Assembly: GCA_032768795.1 (NCBI GenBank)
Contig: CP136490.1
Coordinates: 7,192,001-7,256,000 of the forward strand
Reading direction: 5' to 3'
Length of the DNA stretch: 64,000 nucleotides
Source of the DNA: Tremella fuciformis
Taxonomy: Eukaryota > Basidiomycota > Tremellomycetes > Tremellales > Tremellaceae
The stretch's first letter is position 1, and every line of letters starts with the position of its first letter. Shown piece by piece: positions 30,450-41,851 of the stretch. Below the pieces are notes generated by a model that was not told the origin of the DNA, did no database searches, and saw nothing but the letters and a program-made list of their open reading frames with translations. A program made the translations under genes and the position numbers.

Positions 30450-32574
30450 TCACTGTCGCCCTTGCATTTGTCTGATTCCGGGGTGTCGACGAGGTCCGCT
30501 GCCTCCCATCGCCCCAGCTCGGTAGGGCATGGGCGCTCGTGGCCTTCTGTCGTCGGTTCTCGGGCGATCTTTCCTCTTAAAGTCGTTATCGTCGCCTCTC
30601 CCAGCGGCGCCGAATCCGTTGCCGTAGAAGTCTTTTTGTGATGTTGGGCGAAAATTTTTGGGCTTCTTTTTCATCGCCCCGCCAAATCGGCTCGGAAAAT
30701 CTTCTCTCTTTGGGGAAGGGTCGCCGTTCATTGCCATCATTGTTGAAGGCGACGGTGGAGCGGGGTTCGATGGCCGCGGCGGGGGAGTGACGCGTGGCTT
30801 GTCTCTGGGAGACTCTTGCATCTCTTCTAGAGATCGTTTCTTGGACGAAGGTGTCGGGATTGGTGAGGGTTGTCCGTTCGCCATGGGACTACCGGAGTGC
30901 ACACCATTGGGTTGAGGGGTCTTCGCCGGAGTGGACAGAGTGCGGACTGACGGATCTGGGCCCTCTGTCCGAGTGTAGGACAACAGATAGGCATGTTTGT
31001 CGCGCAGATGGTCGTTGCGGGAGTCTGCCTCCATATCTTCATCGTCCGCGTGGAACCATTGCCCGTTCGGCGAGCGGACATAGGACGTGTAGTGACCAAA
31101 TCGCAATTCGGCACCTCGATGGCAAGTCACTGCGAATAGGCGATATCTGGTGCCAGGTGACTAATCGTCAGAGCCATCAAGGTCAACCACAGACTTGTCC
31201 GACCTTGGAATCAACCATGAATGGGGCGATGTCCAGCCATTCTCCATATTCGATCATTTCGTTGAACTTGTTTGCGTTCGCCTTGCCGTTATATGAGTTG
31301 TAGCGCACGCTAAAGCGCTTCAGGTGCAGGGTGAGGATGGGGGGTGCATGATCGATGCGGAAGCTCTTCTTGGCATTTGCCTTCGACTTGCAGCTACGAT
31401 GTCAGCTTGGACTCGTTGCCCGCCTCGCAGAACCCACTTTTCACAATGATACTTGTTGTCCCCCTCCAATCGATCTTCCTTGATGTAGTTGTGCAACATC
31501 CCCAGAACGGACGGCTTGCCCGACCCTCGAGGAACGTCAAGTGACAGATCCAGAAAGTCGTCAAACGTATCGGATGGTTTGTTGCACCTAGAGCACACAA
31601 CTCGCGACCGGACTCTCCCGCCCCAGAGCTGATACACCCAGGTTGTGTGCTTCACCTTGGCAGGAAGTGTCCTGGACATGAGCGTAAAGCCGAGCTGATA
31701 CGGGATCCGCCTACTTGGGCAGCAGGAACAGTGCAGTGTTTTGCAATGCGTCCGTAACGAAGCGAAAGAACTCGTGTGTATCTTCCTGCCTGTGCTTGCT
31801 GAAACCCTTCTTGATCTCTGCTTAATCAGCTACAGACCGGTATACGAGGCCGTACTCACCTTTCAGGTGGTCATGCACAGCCTTGGGCATGTAGTGCGAG
31901 CCCGACCGCGCACCCCAGTGCTGCAAGGACAATTCCCGCAATGCGCATAGCATGCACCAATGAGTCCGTTGCCGCTTCGAGCCTGAGATCAGCGACGTCC
32001 CCCAGAAGTGAACGATGGAACACGCACAGTTGTCCGAGCTGTGCGCGTCCGCCATGCGAAGGAGCGGTGGCGTATGCAGCAGCACTTGCAGAGTGGCATT
32101 GGCATAGCACGCTTGTGACGGGTTGATCAGTCCCGCGCCCTTCTTCTTCGCGCTCGCCAGGCGGTCCGGCCAGCTTAGAGGGAGTGATCCAGTATATAGG
32201 ATCTGTTCCTCGGCCGGGCGGGCGGCCTCTTTGCCCTTTCTCGAGGGCGGAGGTGCGGCTTCTGAGCCTGTGGTAGGAGGAAGCTCAGGAAGGCGTGACG
32301 GACCCGCCTGGTTCGGCTCCTCCTCCTTGACTGAAGCAGTGCTGAAGTCGGGGCGCGGACGTATTGCTGTAAGCGAGTCATGACCGTTGGCCTTGCCGTT
32401 GGCGAGTGGCCGAGAAGAGTGAATGGGGCTGACAGGGGCGAGAATCACCTCTCGTGTACCCGGCATCGAGCTGAACGAGCTCTTATGGATGGGCTCGCCA
32501 AAAGCGGGCGCATTTGCGAGCATGTCCCGCAGGAGAGCCGAATCGGCCGGCAGCGACGCAAGCATGACGCTCAT
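30450..32574 (-). CDS. Ubiquitin carboxyl-terminal hydrolase (USP36-like)
   Basis: Cysteine protease of the USP family that removes ubiquitin. The start is ATG 32574 (MSVMLASLPADSALLRDML). After a disordered region the Cys box reads GLINPSQACYANATLQVLL, with the oxyanion Asn five residues before the catalytic Cys as in the family. The zinc-finger-like strand has VVCSRCNKPSDTFDDFLDLS. PPILTLHLKRFS precedes the His box GHYTSYVRSPNGQWFHADDE. A long Lys/Arg/Pro-rich tail ending MQGRQ suits a nucleolar enzyme like USP36/Ubp10, which is inference. Several short introns. The Cys box is divergent (PSQAC where LGNTC is usual). Confidence 0.85.
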
Positions 32575-33029
32575 TTTCGGAGGCGATGCGCGGGCGAGCG
32601 GATTCTCCACAGTCCTACGACCCTTTGAGGAAGAGCCAGATGTGCAGCTGGCAACCAGGGAACGTTTTGTACAGAGATGTAGGAAGAGATCTGGAAGAGT
32701 GGGCGAAATTTATCCACCGGGACTCACATGACCGGACCCTCCAGGCAACGCGTCTTGCTGCTAGCGTCGTACAGAGTATGGATGTTTGCCACCCGCGACG
32801 CGCTATAGCTCTCTATGCATGCTAGCGTGTCAAAGAGAGCTATGCGTTCATGGGAGAGCATGCAGCTTTGCACGCATCGAGCTCGTGAGCCGCAGCTGAC
32901 GGTGGCGCGGCAGCTTGCAGCCTTATCGCCCCCAATAACTCGAATACTGTGCGGGTCGCTCGATCTGCCCAGGGCAATAATACATCTACGAGTACAAACA
33001 TTATATAGCCATGACACACAATAGGATTC
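32575..33029. other. Intergenic region
   Basis: Upstream of the USP gene and downstream of Spc24; no supported gene. Confidence 0.35.
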
Positions 33030-34025
33030 TCAGTCGCTAGCCAGACCCCAGATCATATTCGCATAATAAGCTTTTGAACGAGAGCGATCGATTGTGACAG
33101 TGTGTATGTCTTCCTTCACATCGTTGCCTCAGGATCAGCATCACTATTGGGTTTCTCATCGGTGCAGGCCTACGGATTAAGACTTTTGCAGATGCGTTGT
33201 CCTCCTTCGGCGGCAATAAGGAGAATCCAGCCTCTGAAAGGAGCTTGAGACGTATTCTACGGTGTGAGCGCGCCGCAGGGGCCACAAAAGGCGTCTAGAA
33301 TGCGCCTGACGCGGGTCACACTCACAATCTCCCGTCGACCCAATCGTCCTCTCCGACCCTCACGCTGCTTACTGCCTCCTTCTCAGCACGCCACCTGCCA
33401 AGCTCGGCCTCCTTCTTGCCGACTGCTGCTTGCTCCTCGTTCAGTTGCTTTCCGATCGAGTACTGCTGCTGCTCCAGGGATCGTACTTGAGCATCGTGCT
33501 CGGACGCCGAGGGCGCTGAAGGAGGGCGCTGGGCCGCTTGTTGTGCGGCATTGAATTGTTTGGTGAGAGCTGCAATATGAGCATTCTACCTGGAGAGCCT
33601 CTCGTCCACTATATCTCCCAACCAGAAACCCTGCAAGCGCGAGAGACCCTCGAACGATGCAGCATCAGTCCACTCACCTCGTAGTTCGTCTCTCAACTTG
33701 TCCACGACTTCGGCCCGTTCGGTATCTTTAGCCTGTACCGCTTTTTCCGCCGCCTCCATGTCCTCGAGCTCGTCATTTGGCTTCAACGTGGGTTCCACAT
33801 CACGCACAACATTGCTGTAGGCTCAGCGCACTCATCGACGACCAAAGGACAGATCCATGCGAGCCCACTACGGACTGCAAGTGAAGGGGAGACACGGAAG
33901 GCTCACGCGAGGTCTCGCCATTGCCGCTCCAGCGCGCTCTGAGAAGCATTGACAGAGCTGTAAGAGCGATCAGGGGAGTCTGGAAACGCGTGAGGTGCGG
34001 GAGATGCGAGCACTGCCGCTGACAT
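33030..34025 (-). CDS. SPC24: Kinetochore protein Spc24
   Basis: Subunit of the Ndc80 complex; with Spc25 it anchors the microtubule-binding part to the inner kinetochore. The start is at 34025. Exon 1 (33907-34025) ends RQWRDLA. The next exon begins NVVRDVEPTLKPNDELEDME, a coiled coil to DKLRDELR. An intron of about 110 nt leads to ALTKQFNAAQQ and the coiled coil to VDGRL. The globular domain follows: IRLKLLSEAGFSLL, AKVLIR, and after a 47-nt intron NDVKEDIHTVTIDRS and AYYANMIWGLASD. This C-terminal pattern is characteristic of the Spc24 globular domain. Total length is about 200 residues. The model needs five exons, each with usable splice sites. Confidence 0.85.
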
Positions 34026-34500
34026 GCTGACCGAGTGCGATGTTGGGAAGAGTGAAAGTCAGGCGCGAAGTGTTGATTTTGCCGCCGAACACGCGATGGC
34101 GATCATGCCTATTACCAACCGGGTGTCGATAGTCGCGCCTAAATTTTGATGAATGACGTTTGTGGCATGTGGCACTCGCCTGACTGTAAGATATTCACAG
34201 AGGGAATTGGCAAAGCCCTTCGGTGGGAGGCGGGATGCAAGATGAACGTGAAGGCGGAGTTCACGTACAGCTCGATCCTTTGTGGCTCCACCCTCTATGA
34301 CGCGAAATCTTTCTGGTGGCTTCGGCTGTGGGGCCGACGAAGCAGCAGCCAGCCCTGCACGTCCAACCTCTCCACCGGCTGCCACAGGTGGATACTGCTA
34401 GTCAGACGCGACCTCTCATCATCATTCCACGGGGGTCTGCATCGCTAAAATCAGCAAAATGCCAGGGCTTCTGCTTCAAGACAACCAGTAAAATTGCACT
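34026..34500. other. Intergenic region
   Basis: Upstream of Spc24 (-) and of a possible plus-strand gene; no supported coding frame. Confidence 0.3.
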
Positions 34501-34534
34501 TCCATACCAGGCCAGACCGGGTGCTGACAGTGCA

Positions 34535-35486
34535 GAATCGGAACGGAGGAGGAGGACCTTTCGCCGCAGCGAACTGATACTCGATCTCCTGCCCGGCCTT
34601 CAAGCTCCCGAAACAGCCCGGGAGCCTCACCACAGTCGCCGTCACGGGACGCCGACAGTAGTGTACCGCAGTCTGTTATCCCTTGGGATCAGCTCGAATG
34701 GGATACTCCATACAGTGAGGCGATGAGCAGTATTCTTGGCGAGACAAGGGTCACATACAGCGAGGGAGCTGCCGATATGTTTCGGGTCAGTTTGGGCGAG
34801 GATACGAGCAGATTCCGCATTCGTCGGTCCTCCGGTCAACGTCAGTCGCGTAGCAGCGCCGGAGTCAGGGATGAAGATCCTTCGCTGATCAGACCTGGGA
34901 TGCCGCCATGTCCTGCCAGCATTATCCTCTGTCACGTGTGAGGCCAAAGTCCTCTTCGATGAGGTGAGCGTGGCTGATCCACCAGACCCCAACCAGACGG
35001 ATCGTTCGTATGGATGACTCCCGAAGAGTGCCGCGATCTCACTTCCCCCCCCATGACACAATGGGTCATCACCAGAGAGCCTAATGGGTGCGTTTCACTG
35101 GTTGAGCCACTCCTGATCTGAGCTTAAGAAAAGACTAGCATATCTACCCGCTTACCTCAGCGAGAACGCGTGGATTGTGGATGGAAGCGGTGACCGTAAC
35201 TCAGCTTCTGATCAGCGTTGACGACCAAGACAGATCTCGTCTCTGGGAGCGACATAGGACCCCACCATGCATACATTCTTCTGCGAATGTCTGCCCTCAT
35301 CATGGAACATCTCTTGGCCTGACTGCCATAGAAGAATCTTGGAATAGTGTTGCTGTAGTCGTATCAAGCTTGAGAAAGGAGGAAGCCAAACAGTACAGCT
35401 CCTTGACCGTCCTCGTGTCAGAAGCTCAAGGCGATCTGGAACATGAAGGACCTATGTGGGCCTCGTCGCAGGTCGTACATGACTGA
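34535..35486 (+). CDS. Probable multi-exon hypothetical protein, model unresolved
   Basis: Several plus-strand stretches look coding: RIGTEEEDLSPQRTDTR and VIPWDQLEWDTPYSEAM near 34,535-34,720, ILGETRVTYSEGAADMF near 34,735, then QPDGSFVWMTPEECRDL near 35,000 before a GTGCGT donor. A short exon LAYLPAYLSENAWIVDG near 35,130 and a last stretch with SVAVVVSSLRKEEAKQY, ending at 35486, follow. The start and some junctions could not be fixed. No domain is recognised. It may be a rapidly evolving or lineage-specific gene. Confidence 0.35.
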
Positions 35487-35745
35487 TGCGCCACTTCCAC
35501 ATGACCCGGTGTCGGCCTTCCAATATGAAGTTGCTGCTCGTCTATTTGTCATGTAGACCCTTCATCTTTCAGACATGAATAGATGCCTACAAGTCGTACG
35601 CGCTCATGAACATATAAGACGAAGTCCCCGGTCGCGCCCACCACTTTTGCCACTGCGCCACCCCTTAGCCGACTAGGATCGGGAGAATCCTCTCGAGACC
35701 AACACCAGCTGCTGCGACTCTGTGATTCTGTGACTGGGAACAATC

Positions 35746-36508
35746 ATGTCAGACGACATCCCTCCAAGGCAGCAGGAGTGCGGGTGATCAAATGTTATTG
35801 CCCCGCGCTGACAGCCCAGGGACTTTCTGGCCACTCTATCGGGCCCACATAAGCTGCCCCGCAGCTTGAAGCGACTCTATGGGAAGGACGAATCGGAAAA
35901 TGAGTCTTCAGAACATTCGTCAGGCCACTCAAACCCAGCTACGACCGTGGCGGAGGAGAAGACGATTTGCTACGAGCAATACTATAAAGCGATGAGGAAT
36001 GTCATTCCCCTTGGTTGGGAATCAGAGCCACACACACTGTACAATCATTTGACTCCATGTTCAGAATCGGGAGTACCGTTGGAAGTGCAGACTCGGAAGA
36101 AGGACACCAACCTGGACCAATTACTCGCCAAATATCAGCGACCCCAGCCGATCTCCGCCGTATCCTGTTTTCCACTGAAATTGTTTTGCACTCTCCAGTC
36201 AGAGCTCCGCCCAGGCTATTGATGACGTGCTGATTCTCAGTGCGTCTCCGTCAAGCAATCAGGGAGTCACGACGTACGTGTTGCGCTTGAAGGATTTCTC
36301 GATATCCCATAACACCACCACTAGCGCGACACACTTCATTGTGATAAAGGGGCACGATGGGTAGGCATCTCCCTGTGCTGCTGAAACAAGCTGATGGCAG
36401 CGGACCCGTTCTCGAACCCTTCACACGAGACTCTTTGAGGGAGTATTCGCGACCCAGTCCTCCCTCTACGTCAACCTCGATGGCTCGTACGAGTCGCGAG
36501 TAGACTTG
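35746..36508 (+). CDS. Hypothetical protein, model partly resolved
   Basis: The start MSDDIPPRQQEC at 35746 is followed by a short intron (GTGATC...CCCAG) into GDFLATLSGPHKLPRSLK and a frame to about 36,130 (CYEQYYKAMRNVIPLGWE, DLDQ-like acidic parts). A shifted frame continues PADLRRILFSTEIVLHSP, then YVLRLKDFSISHNTTT and FIVIKGHDG before a clear intron (GTAGGC...GGCAG, near 36,360-36,402) and an end at about 36,508. The frame change near 36,150 implies one more small intron or a sequence error. No family is recognised. Confidence 0.4.
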
Positions 36509-37216
36509 TAGAAGGGCTCACACCATGCCACAACTGCCTTGGTTGGATTCTGGTCATCAATATGTCGATGTACATAGCATCTTGTTGCAAATCCGCTCGC
36601 AATGTGAAAACGTCCGCTTGACCTCCTCAACGACTGGGCACATGTCGAGCAGACAGCACCTTTGTAGTCTTTAGTCAGCGGTCAGACAGTCCTCTAAATA
36701 CTGAGTCTGCTCATACTATCCAAAATGGCCATGAAAGTGAAATACCCAATTCGGGCGGGGCGAAAAGCCATAGCTCGCCCAGCCAGCATTGGGTTCGGTG
36801 ACGAGCTGCGCAAGACGAGCGCTTTGTTCCCGGCTCTCTACGACAATGACCTCCTTCCGAAAAGTGGCAGATGACCTTAGCTGCCGCCCTAGCGGGGTTA
36901 AGCGCACAAGTGTCACAAGCCTCCATGGTCCGTGCGCTGCTCTAAGAGATCGTCCTTGCAACACCGAGCCGCCGAGCCTCCGAGCTCGAGAAAGTCTGTC
37001 ACGCGAGTCCTCAATGGAGTCTCTGAGCCCCTGTCTGTATACCTTTTACCGCGTACCGGGTGGACGGGCGCTCCAGCTGTCCTTTCACCCGCCCGTCAAG
37101 GAGCCTTTTGCCCCTCGAGGGGCCTCAATAAGTCAAGCCGAAAAACAGCCTATAGAGGGTTTCCATGGCACCTTGGACGCCTTGCAGTAGACGACCGTAG
37201 ATCCGGCAGAAGGAAA
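36509..37216. other. Intergenic region
   Basis: No supported gene on either strand; promoter of the small secreted protein lies at its right end. Confidence 0.35.
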
Positions 37217-37709
37217 ATGCTACGAAGCCTTGTATTCCTGCTCCCGTTTGCACTTGCAGCTCACGAACCCAGAGGAGGATGTGCCAACTACGGGACGGTG
37301 ACTATGACCATGGAGGATTACACAAGCGTCGCGATTGTAAGCCACGTCCCCACCTCTCTCGCACGATCTTCAGCTCGAGAGCTGACTACGAACAGTCAGA
37401 GACGTCACTGTGGAATGCCAACAACCTCCAGATGACGCTTGAATGCGACGATGGGCTGGTCTTCTTCGCCACATCCTACTTTTACAATTCGGACAAGTCT
37501 AATCTCGCCAATACCCATGCGGCGGCCCGCTGGCTGGTATGCACGTCCAGCAGGTAGAGGAGACGGCCGCTGACTAGCAGTGCCAGCTGGACGGCCAAGC
37601 GACAAACGTCCATGGGACGCTGCAAATCATGGTGAACCAGCCGCCGACTCTGACTCCGGCTCAAGGCACTGGTCTCACCCTCAACTGTACCTCGGACAAT
37701 ATCGCCTGA
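37217..37709 (+). CDS. Small secreted protein
   Basis: The signal peptide MLRSLVFLLPFALAAHEP is followed by a small domain with a few cysteines: GGCANYGTVTMTMEDYTS, LECDDGLVFFATSYFYN and WLCQLDGQATNVHG. It ends LTLNCTSDNIA at 37709. Two introns (about 37,337-37,395 and 37,538-37,581) keep the frame. Length is about 130 residues. Size, signal peptide and four cysteines resemble secreted effector-like or wall-associated proteins of fungi, but no named family is recognised. Confidence 0.7.
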
Positions 37710-37857
37710 GACTCGGGCTCTTGGTCGAAAATAAAGACCGCTGGAGCGCTGGCTCTCTGATGCTCGACACCCTCAGCTCGAAATGCCTGTACTTGTACGT
37801 TGTCACATTGATATGTACACGATATACACGAGCGAGAGTCATTTGCCCTTCGGCAAA

Positions 37858-39620
37858 CTATGGCTGAAACATGGCAACAGCGGTGGTGAGAATCGCCACA
37901 GCCAGCCCCACCCAGGTCGCGATGCTCTGGCCCACAAATGTCTCCTTCGTAGTCGCAATCGAAAAAAGGTGTCTGGCGATCAGTCTTGGACAGCACCTTC
38001 TGCAAGAACATACCCATAGATCATCGTCCCGGCAATAGCGCCGAGCTGGCCAGCCTTCTTGGCCAAGCCCATCGCTTTGGTCCTGCCCTCGTGCGGGAAA
38101 CACTCAACCAGAATGACTGCCGTTCCACTACTCGTCGCGTCAGCTAGGCAGTACGAACGCCACCCTTCTAGCTCACGAAGATGCGAGCACGCCTAGAGTC
38201 CGCCCAACAGCATAAAGTCCCGAATTGGATATACCAAGCAGGGAGTCGGTCTTACCGACCACTGCCAGACGGTTGCCTAGAGGAATGAATAGAGCGTTCA
38301 TGATCCACCCAGATGCGCATAAAGTCAGGAATCCACTGCGGCTCATGTTGTGGAATATTTTCTCGAAGCCAAAGACAAGAGTAAGCACTACCGCTAGGTC
38401 AGTCACAGCAAGCAGTTTGCCGAGAGCTGGGGCCTGCAGAGTGAGTCGCAGTCACACCGATCAGGGCGCGGCTTACCGACCTCCCGACCCCACCCAGATG
38501 CGCCGGAAGATGGCCAGCTGTACTCTGGCCGTCAGATTAAACACTCCGCCAATTGCACCTACGAAGAGACTCAGAAGGCCATACGAGCAAACCTTGTTGA
38601 CTGCGCACAGTCAGTTTGCAGGATGGTGGACAAAAGTTTGCTTACGAATCTGCAGCGACAGAAGGTGCGCGAAAGCCTTGTTCTTCATTACTTCCTTGTA
38701 GCCGGGTTCTGACACTGCAGGACCGGGCGGAGCAGCGAGCAGCGGCTGAGTCTCCCTCGCCTCGGCCTGCTGCTTCTTGACGAACTTCGGGTTGGTCTAC
38801 TCACGATCAGTTGCGTGCTCTGTTCGGTGTGCAGATCGTACTTCAGGTATGTAGACGGCCGAAACAAACATCGCCGCGCCGCACCTAGACGATGAATGCA
38901 TTCTCAGCTTTTGTGAACGACTTACAGGAGAGCCAGTGCCAAGCCTGGTAGAGCATATGGCCATTCCTGAAAGACTCGCATGGCGCCGATGATCGGAATC
39001 CGTCCTTCTGGCTGGGCCAGAAGGCCTCCCATTGCCAAGGCAGTGGAAGAGCCGATAAAGTTGGCCGAACCAAACCATCCAAAGGCTGCAGTCAGCCCGT
39101 ACTTCTATCGCCCACGGATGCAACAGACCTTTAGCCCGGAGCTCTGGATGGGCGATATCACCGAGAATGCAAGCCGTCACCATACCATCGCTCTGCATAC
39201 CCATCACAGCCCGCACCACAAGCACTTGCCAAAGGCGATTGCAGAACCCGAAGATCCCGGCAAGAAGAGCTCCCGCACCAAGGAACCAGAGAAGCAAAAA
39301 GCGCCTCGGGAGGTTGTCCATGAGCCACACCCACTGCCAATCAGCTCCGCTGAGTAGAATGATGGCAAGACAGCTGACAGGCGTCACAGAGCAGAACACT
39401 GCGACAGACATAAGTGATTCGGCCAAAGCGGCATAGGTTGAGACTTCATGCTCGCCAACACCCATGTCGAGCAAAACTGTTCTCAGCATCATACAGCCGA
39501 TATGATGATACGCTTACAGGCCGTAATGAAGGGGAAGATGAAGACGGTCATGGCATTTCCTCCGATGCCATGCAAGACACAGAGAATCAGGATCCGGCGA
39601 CGCTGCTTGCGGTCCTCCAT
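37858..39620 (-). CDS. Major facilitator superfamily transporter
   Basis: Multi-span plasma- or vacuolar-membrane transporter. The start at 39620 gives MEDRKQRRRILILCVLHGIG and FIFPFITAC (TM1). EHEVSTYAALAESLMSVAVF and RRFLLLWFLGAGALLAGIFG follow, then VVRAVMGMQSDGMVTACILG, the typical TM5 region of drug:H+ antiporter-like MFS. The second half has FMNALF-like helices (SGWIMNALFIPLGNRL, GLYAVGRTLGVLASS), TAVILVECFPHEGRTKAMGL and a last helix in GLAVAILTTAVAMFQP. Many introns; the loop usually bearing D-R-x-G-R reads WLMDNLPRR. Substrate is unknown. Confidence 0.8.
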
Positions 39621-39889
39621 GTCACGATCGCTCCGAGACTGGTGGTCAAACGGTGAGGAGGCAACGTCAGGCTATGTACACCTTCAATGAGGGACAAAGT
39701 GAGCTTGCAATTCCCGTTTCAACCCCCTCACATCGTTCAGAGTCTGGAGTATGCAAACACTTTTGTGTGAGTCGGTCAAAGGACACGATGGCCGAAGACT
39801 GATACATGCAACAACTGACTGTCAGCCTTCTGGCCGGATTGATGAAAAGCAAACGCTCTCTCGACGTACAACATCCTTTCTCAACGACC

Positions 39890-41770
39890 TTACTGAGCTA
39901 TGCTCTTTCCTCTTGCCTCGTCATATACTTCATTGAAGCCACGTCCGATGAGCATACGCCTGATCTCTTGAGTCCCAGCCCCAACTGTGTACAGCCGTGA
40001 GTCGCGGAGGAGACGGCCGGCAGGGTAATCTGTTACTTAGCTTGTAACCCACGAAGAAGCAATCAGCTTGCCATTGATATACCCGTTGCCTCCCTGAGAG
40101 GTCAGCTACTGGATGACAGACTGTCATACGACCTACCAAGCATTGTTGCGCTTCCATGGCTACTTCCACCGCTCTATCCGACGAGTACAATATTGCGCCG
40201 GCGCAATCTTGCCTGGACACTTGTCCAGCATCGCAGGCCCGAGCCACGGCGTAGACGTATGCTCTTGAAGCTGAAAGTTTGGTGTACATATCTATACGTC
40301 AGCAGTCGGTGATTTCGCTCTCAAGAGAACTGACCAGCCAGTTTGCCTTGCATTAGCTGAAATGTGCTGATTGGCTTGCCGAACTGCGTCCGATCATGGG
40401 TATAATCCAGAGTCAAGTCGAGAGCCGCTTGCATAATACTGCGAAATGAGTGTGTAATACCATCGCGCAAGGATACCCACCCAAGCGGTCCACCGGACAG
40501 TACAAGCCGCTCGAGGTCCAGGCCAGACATGAGTACTCTCGCGCCCTTGCCAACTTCGCCAAGCACATTTTCTGTTGGTGAGCTGATGAAGGGCGGTCTA
40601 TGCTGGCCGACCTTCAGGTATTTCGACATTGTCAAAGAACAGCTCTGCAGTGGGCGACCCTCTCATCTTTAACTCAGCCCCAACGCTTCTTCAGGCCATC
40701 TAGGAAAACTCACGCCAAACTTGTCCAGATGTTCGCCCACTTCGAAACCTTTCCATCCCCGTTCAACGAGGAAAGCAGTGATTCCTTTGCTAGGAGGACC
40801 GCTCGTATCGCTCTTTGCGTAGATGAGGAATGTGGACGATAGAGGAGCGTTTGTGATCCTGCCACTCAGCTTCGAGCAAGAGATCCCCGGAGGCTTACCA
40901 GCATTTGCTGCCGTTCAATATCCAACGGTCCCCCTTCTTCTCCACCTTGGTCCTCATGGATACCACATCGCTCCCCGCATTCGGCTCGGACATGGCAAGA
41001 CTGCCGATATGTTCGCCGGTCAAGAGCTTGGGTAGGTATCTCTCCAGCTGCTTCTCCGTGCCCCACCTTGTGAGCTGATTGACCATGAGGTTCGAGTGAG
41101 CCTGCGTGTCAATGAGAACCCAGTGCCATCTCCAAGGTCCCATACTCCGTATGAAAGCGCAACGGAAGCCGAAGCTCTGCTCAATTCTACAGCTCAGCTC
41201 AGCTGCACGAGGGAAATTGGCAGGTGAGGCTTACCCTCCATGGCAATTGTATGCTCTAGATAGCCCAAGCCTAGCCCGCCATGCTGCTCCGGCACTGTGA
41301 CACCTAGCAGACCCATCTGACCCAGCTTGGGAAAGATGTCCTGCCGTCAGCTTCGATGGGGACGGGATGAAGACGATCACCTCGGGCATACGGTTCGTCC
41401 GGTCAATCTCTGCTGCCCTTGGCGCAATTTCCTTTTGCGCAAAGCTGGCGACTGTCTCGCGGAACTGAAGATCAGCTCAGAGAACGCGTCGGATGTGTAC
41501 TGCGATAGCAGAGCTCACTCCTGCTTGTTCAGGTGATAGACCGGCCACTGCTGCATTGTACGACGAATAGCACCTGTACCGAGGTGGCGACTTCGATGCC
41601 AAGCGTGCGCCCGGTGCCCAGCGGGCTCGACTGCTCGCATATGCAGCGCCTCGCAAGATATCTGCCCCTCTTCGTGAGATCGACATGATGGTAGCAGCAG
41701 AGATGCAGGGATGAACGCAAACTGCATACGAAGATGACAGCAATAGTGCACGACCGGTTGCCCGAAACAT
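39890..41770 (-). CDS. IVD: Isovaleryl-CoA dehydrogenase, mitochondrial
   Basis: FAD enzyme oxidising isovaleryl-CoA to 3-methylcrotonyl-CoA in leucine breakdown in the mitochondrial matrix. It starts at 41770 ([14 protein letters not shown]) or at the in-frame Met at 41686 ([15 protein letters not shown]). Either gives a basic presequence. [17 protein letters not shown] and [13 protein letters not shown] bind substrate and [18 protein letters not shown] carries the catalytic Glu at the position peculiar to isovaleryl-CoA dehydrogenases. [32 protein letters not shown] and [14 protein letters not shown] follow, with the stop at 39890. Numerous short introns. Confidence 0.92.
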
Positions 41771-41851
41771 GATCCGGCCGGTAAAGCTATTTACCGATCT
41801 GACCGCCAAGAGTCCATAGATGCGATATGCTGTACTTTCTGTCTAACGTGT

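Noticed and set aside
33580..33680. A separate small exon in Spc24 (GFLVGRYSGREALQ)
   Set aside because: Keeping it forces a 20-nt intron or an in-frame stop; one intron of about 110 nt gives a continuous coiled coil.
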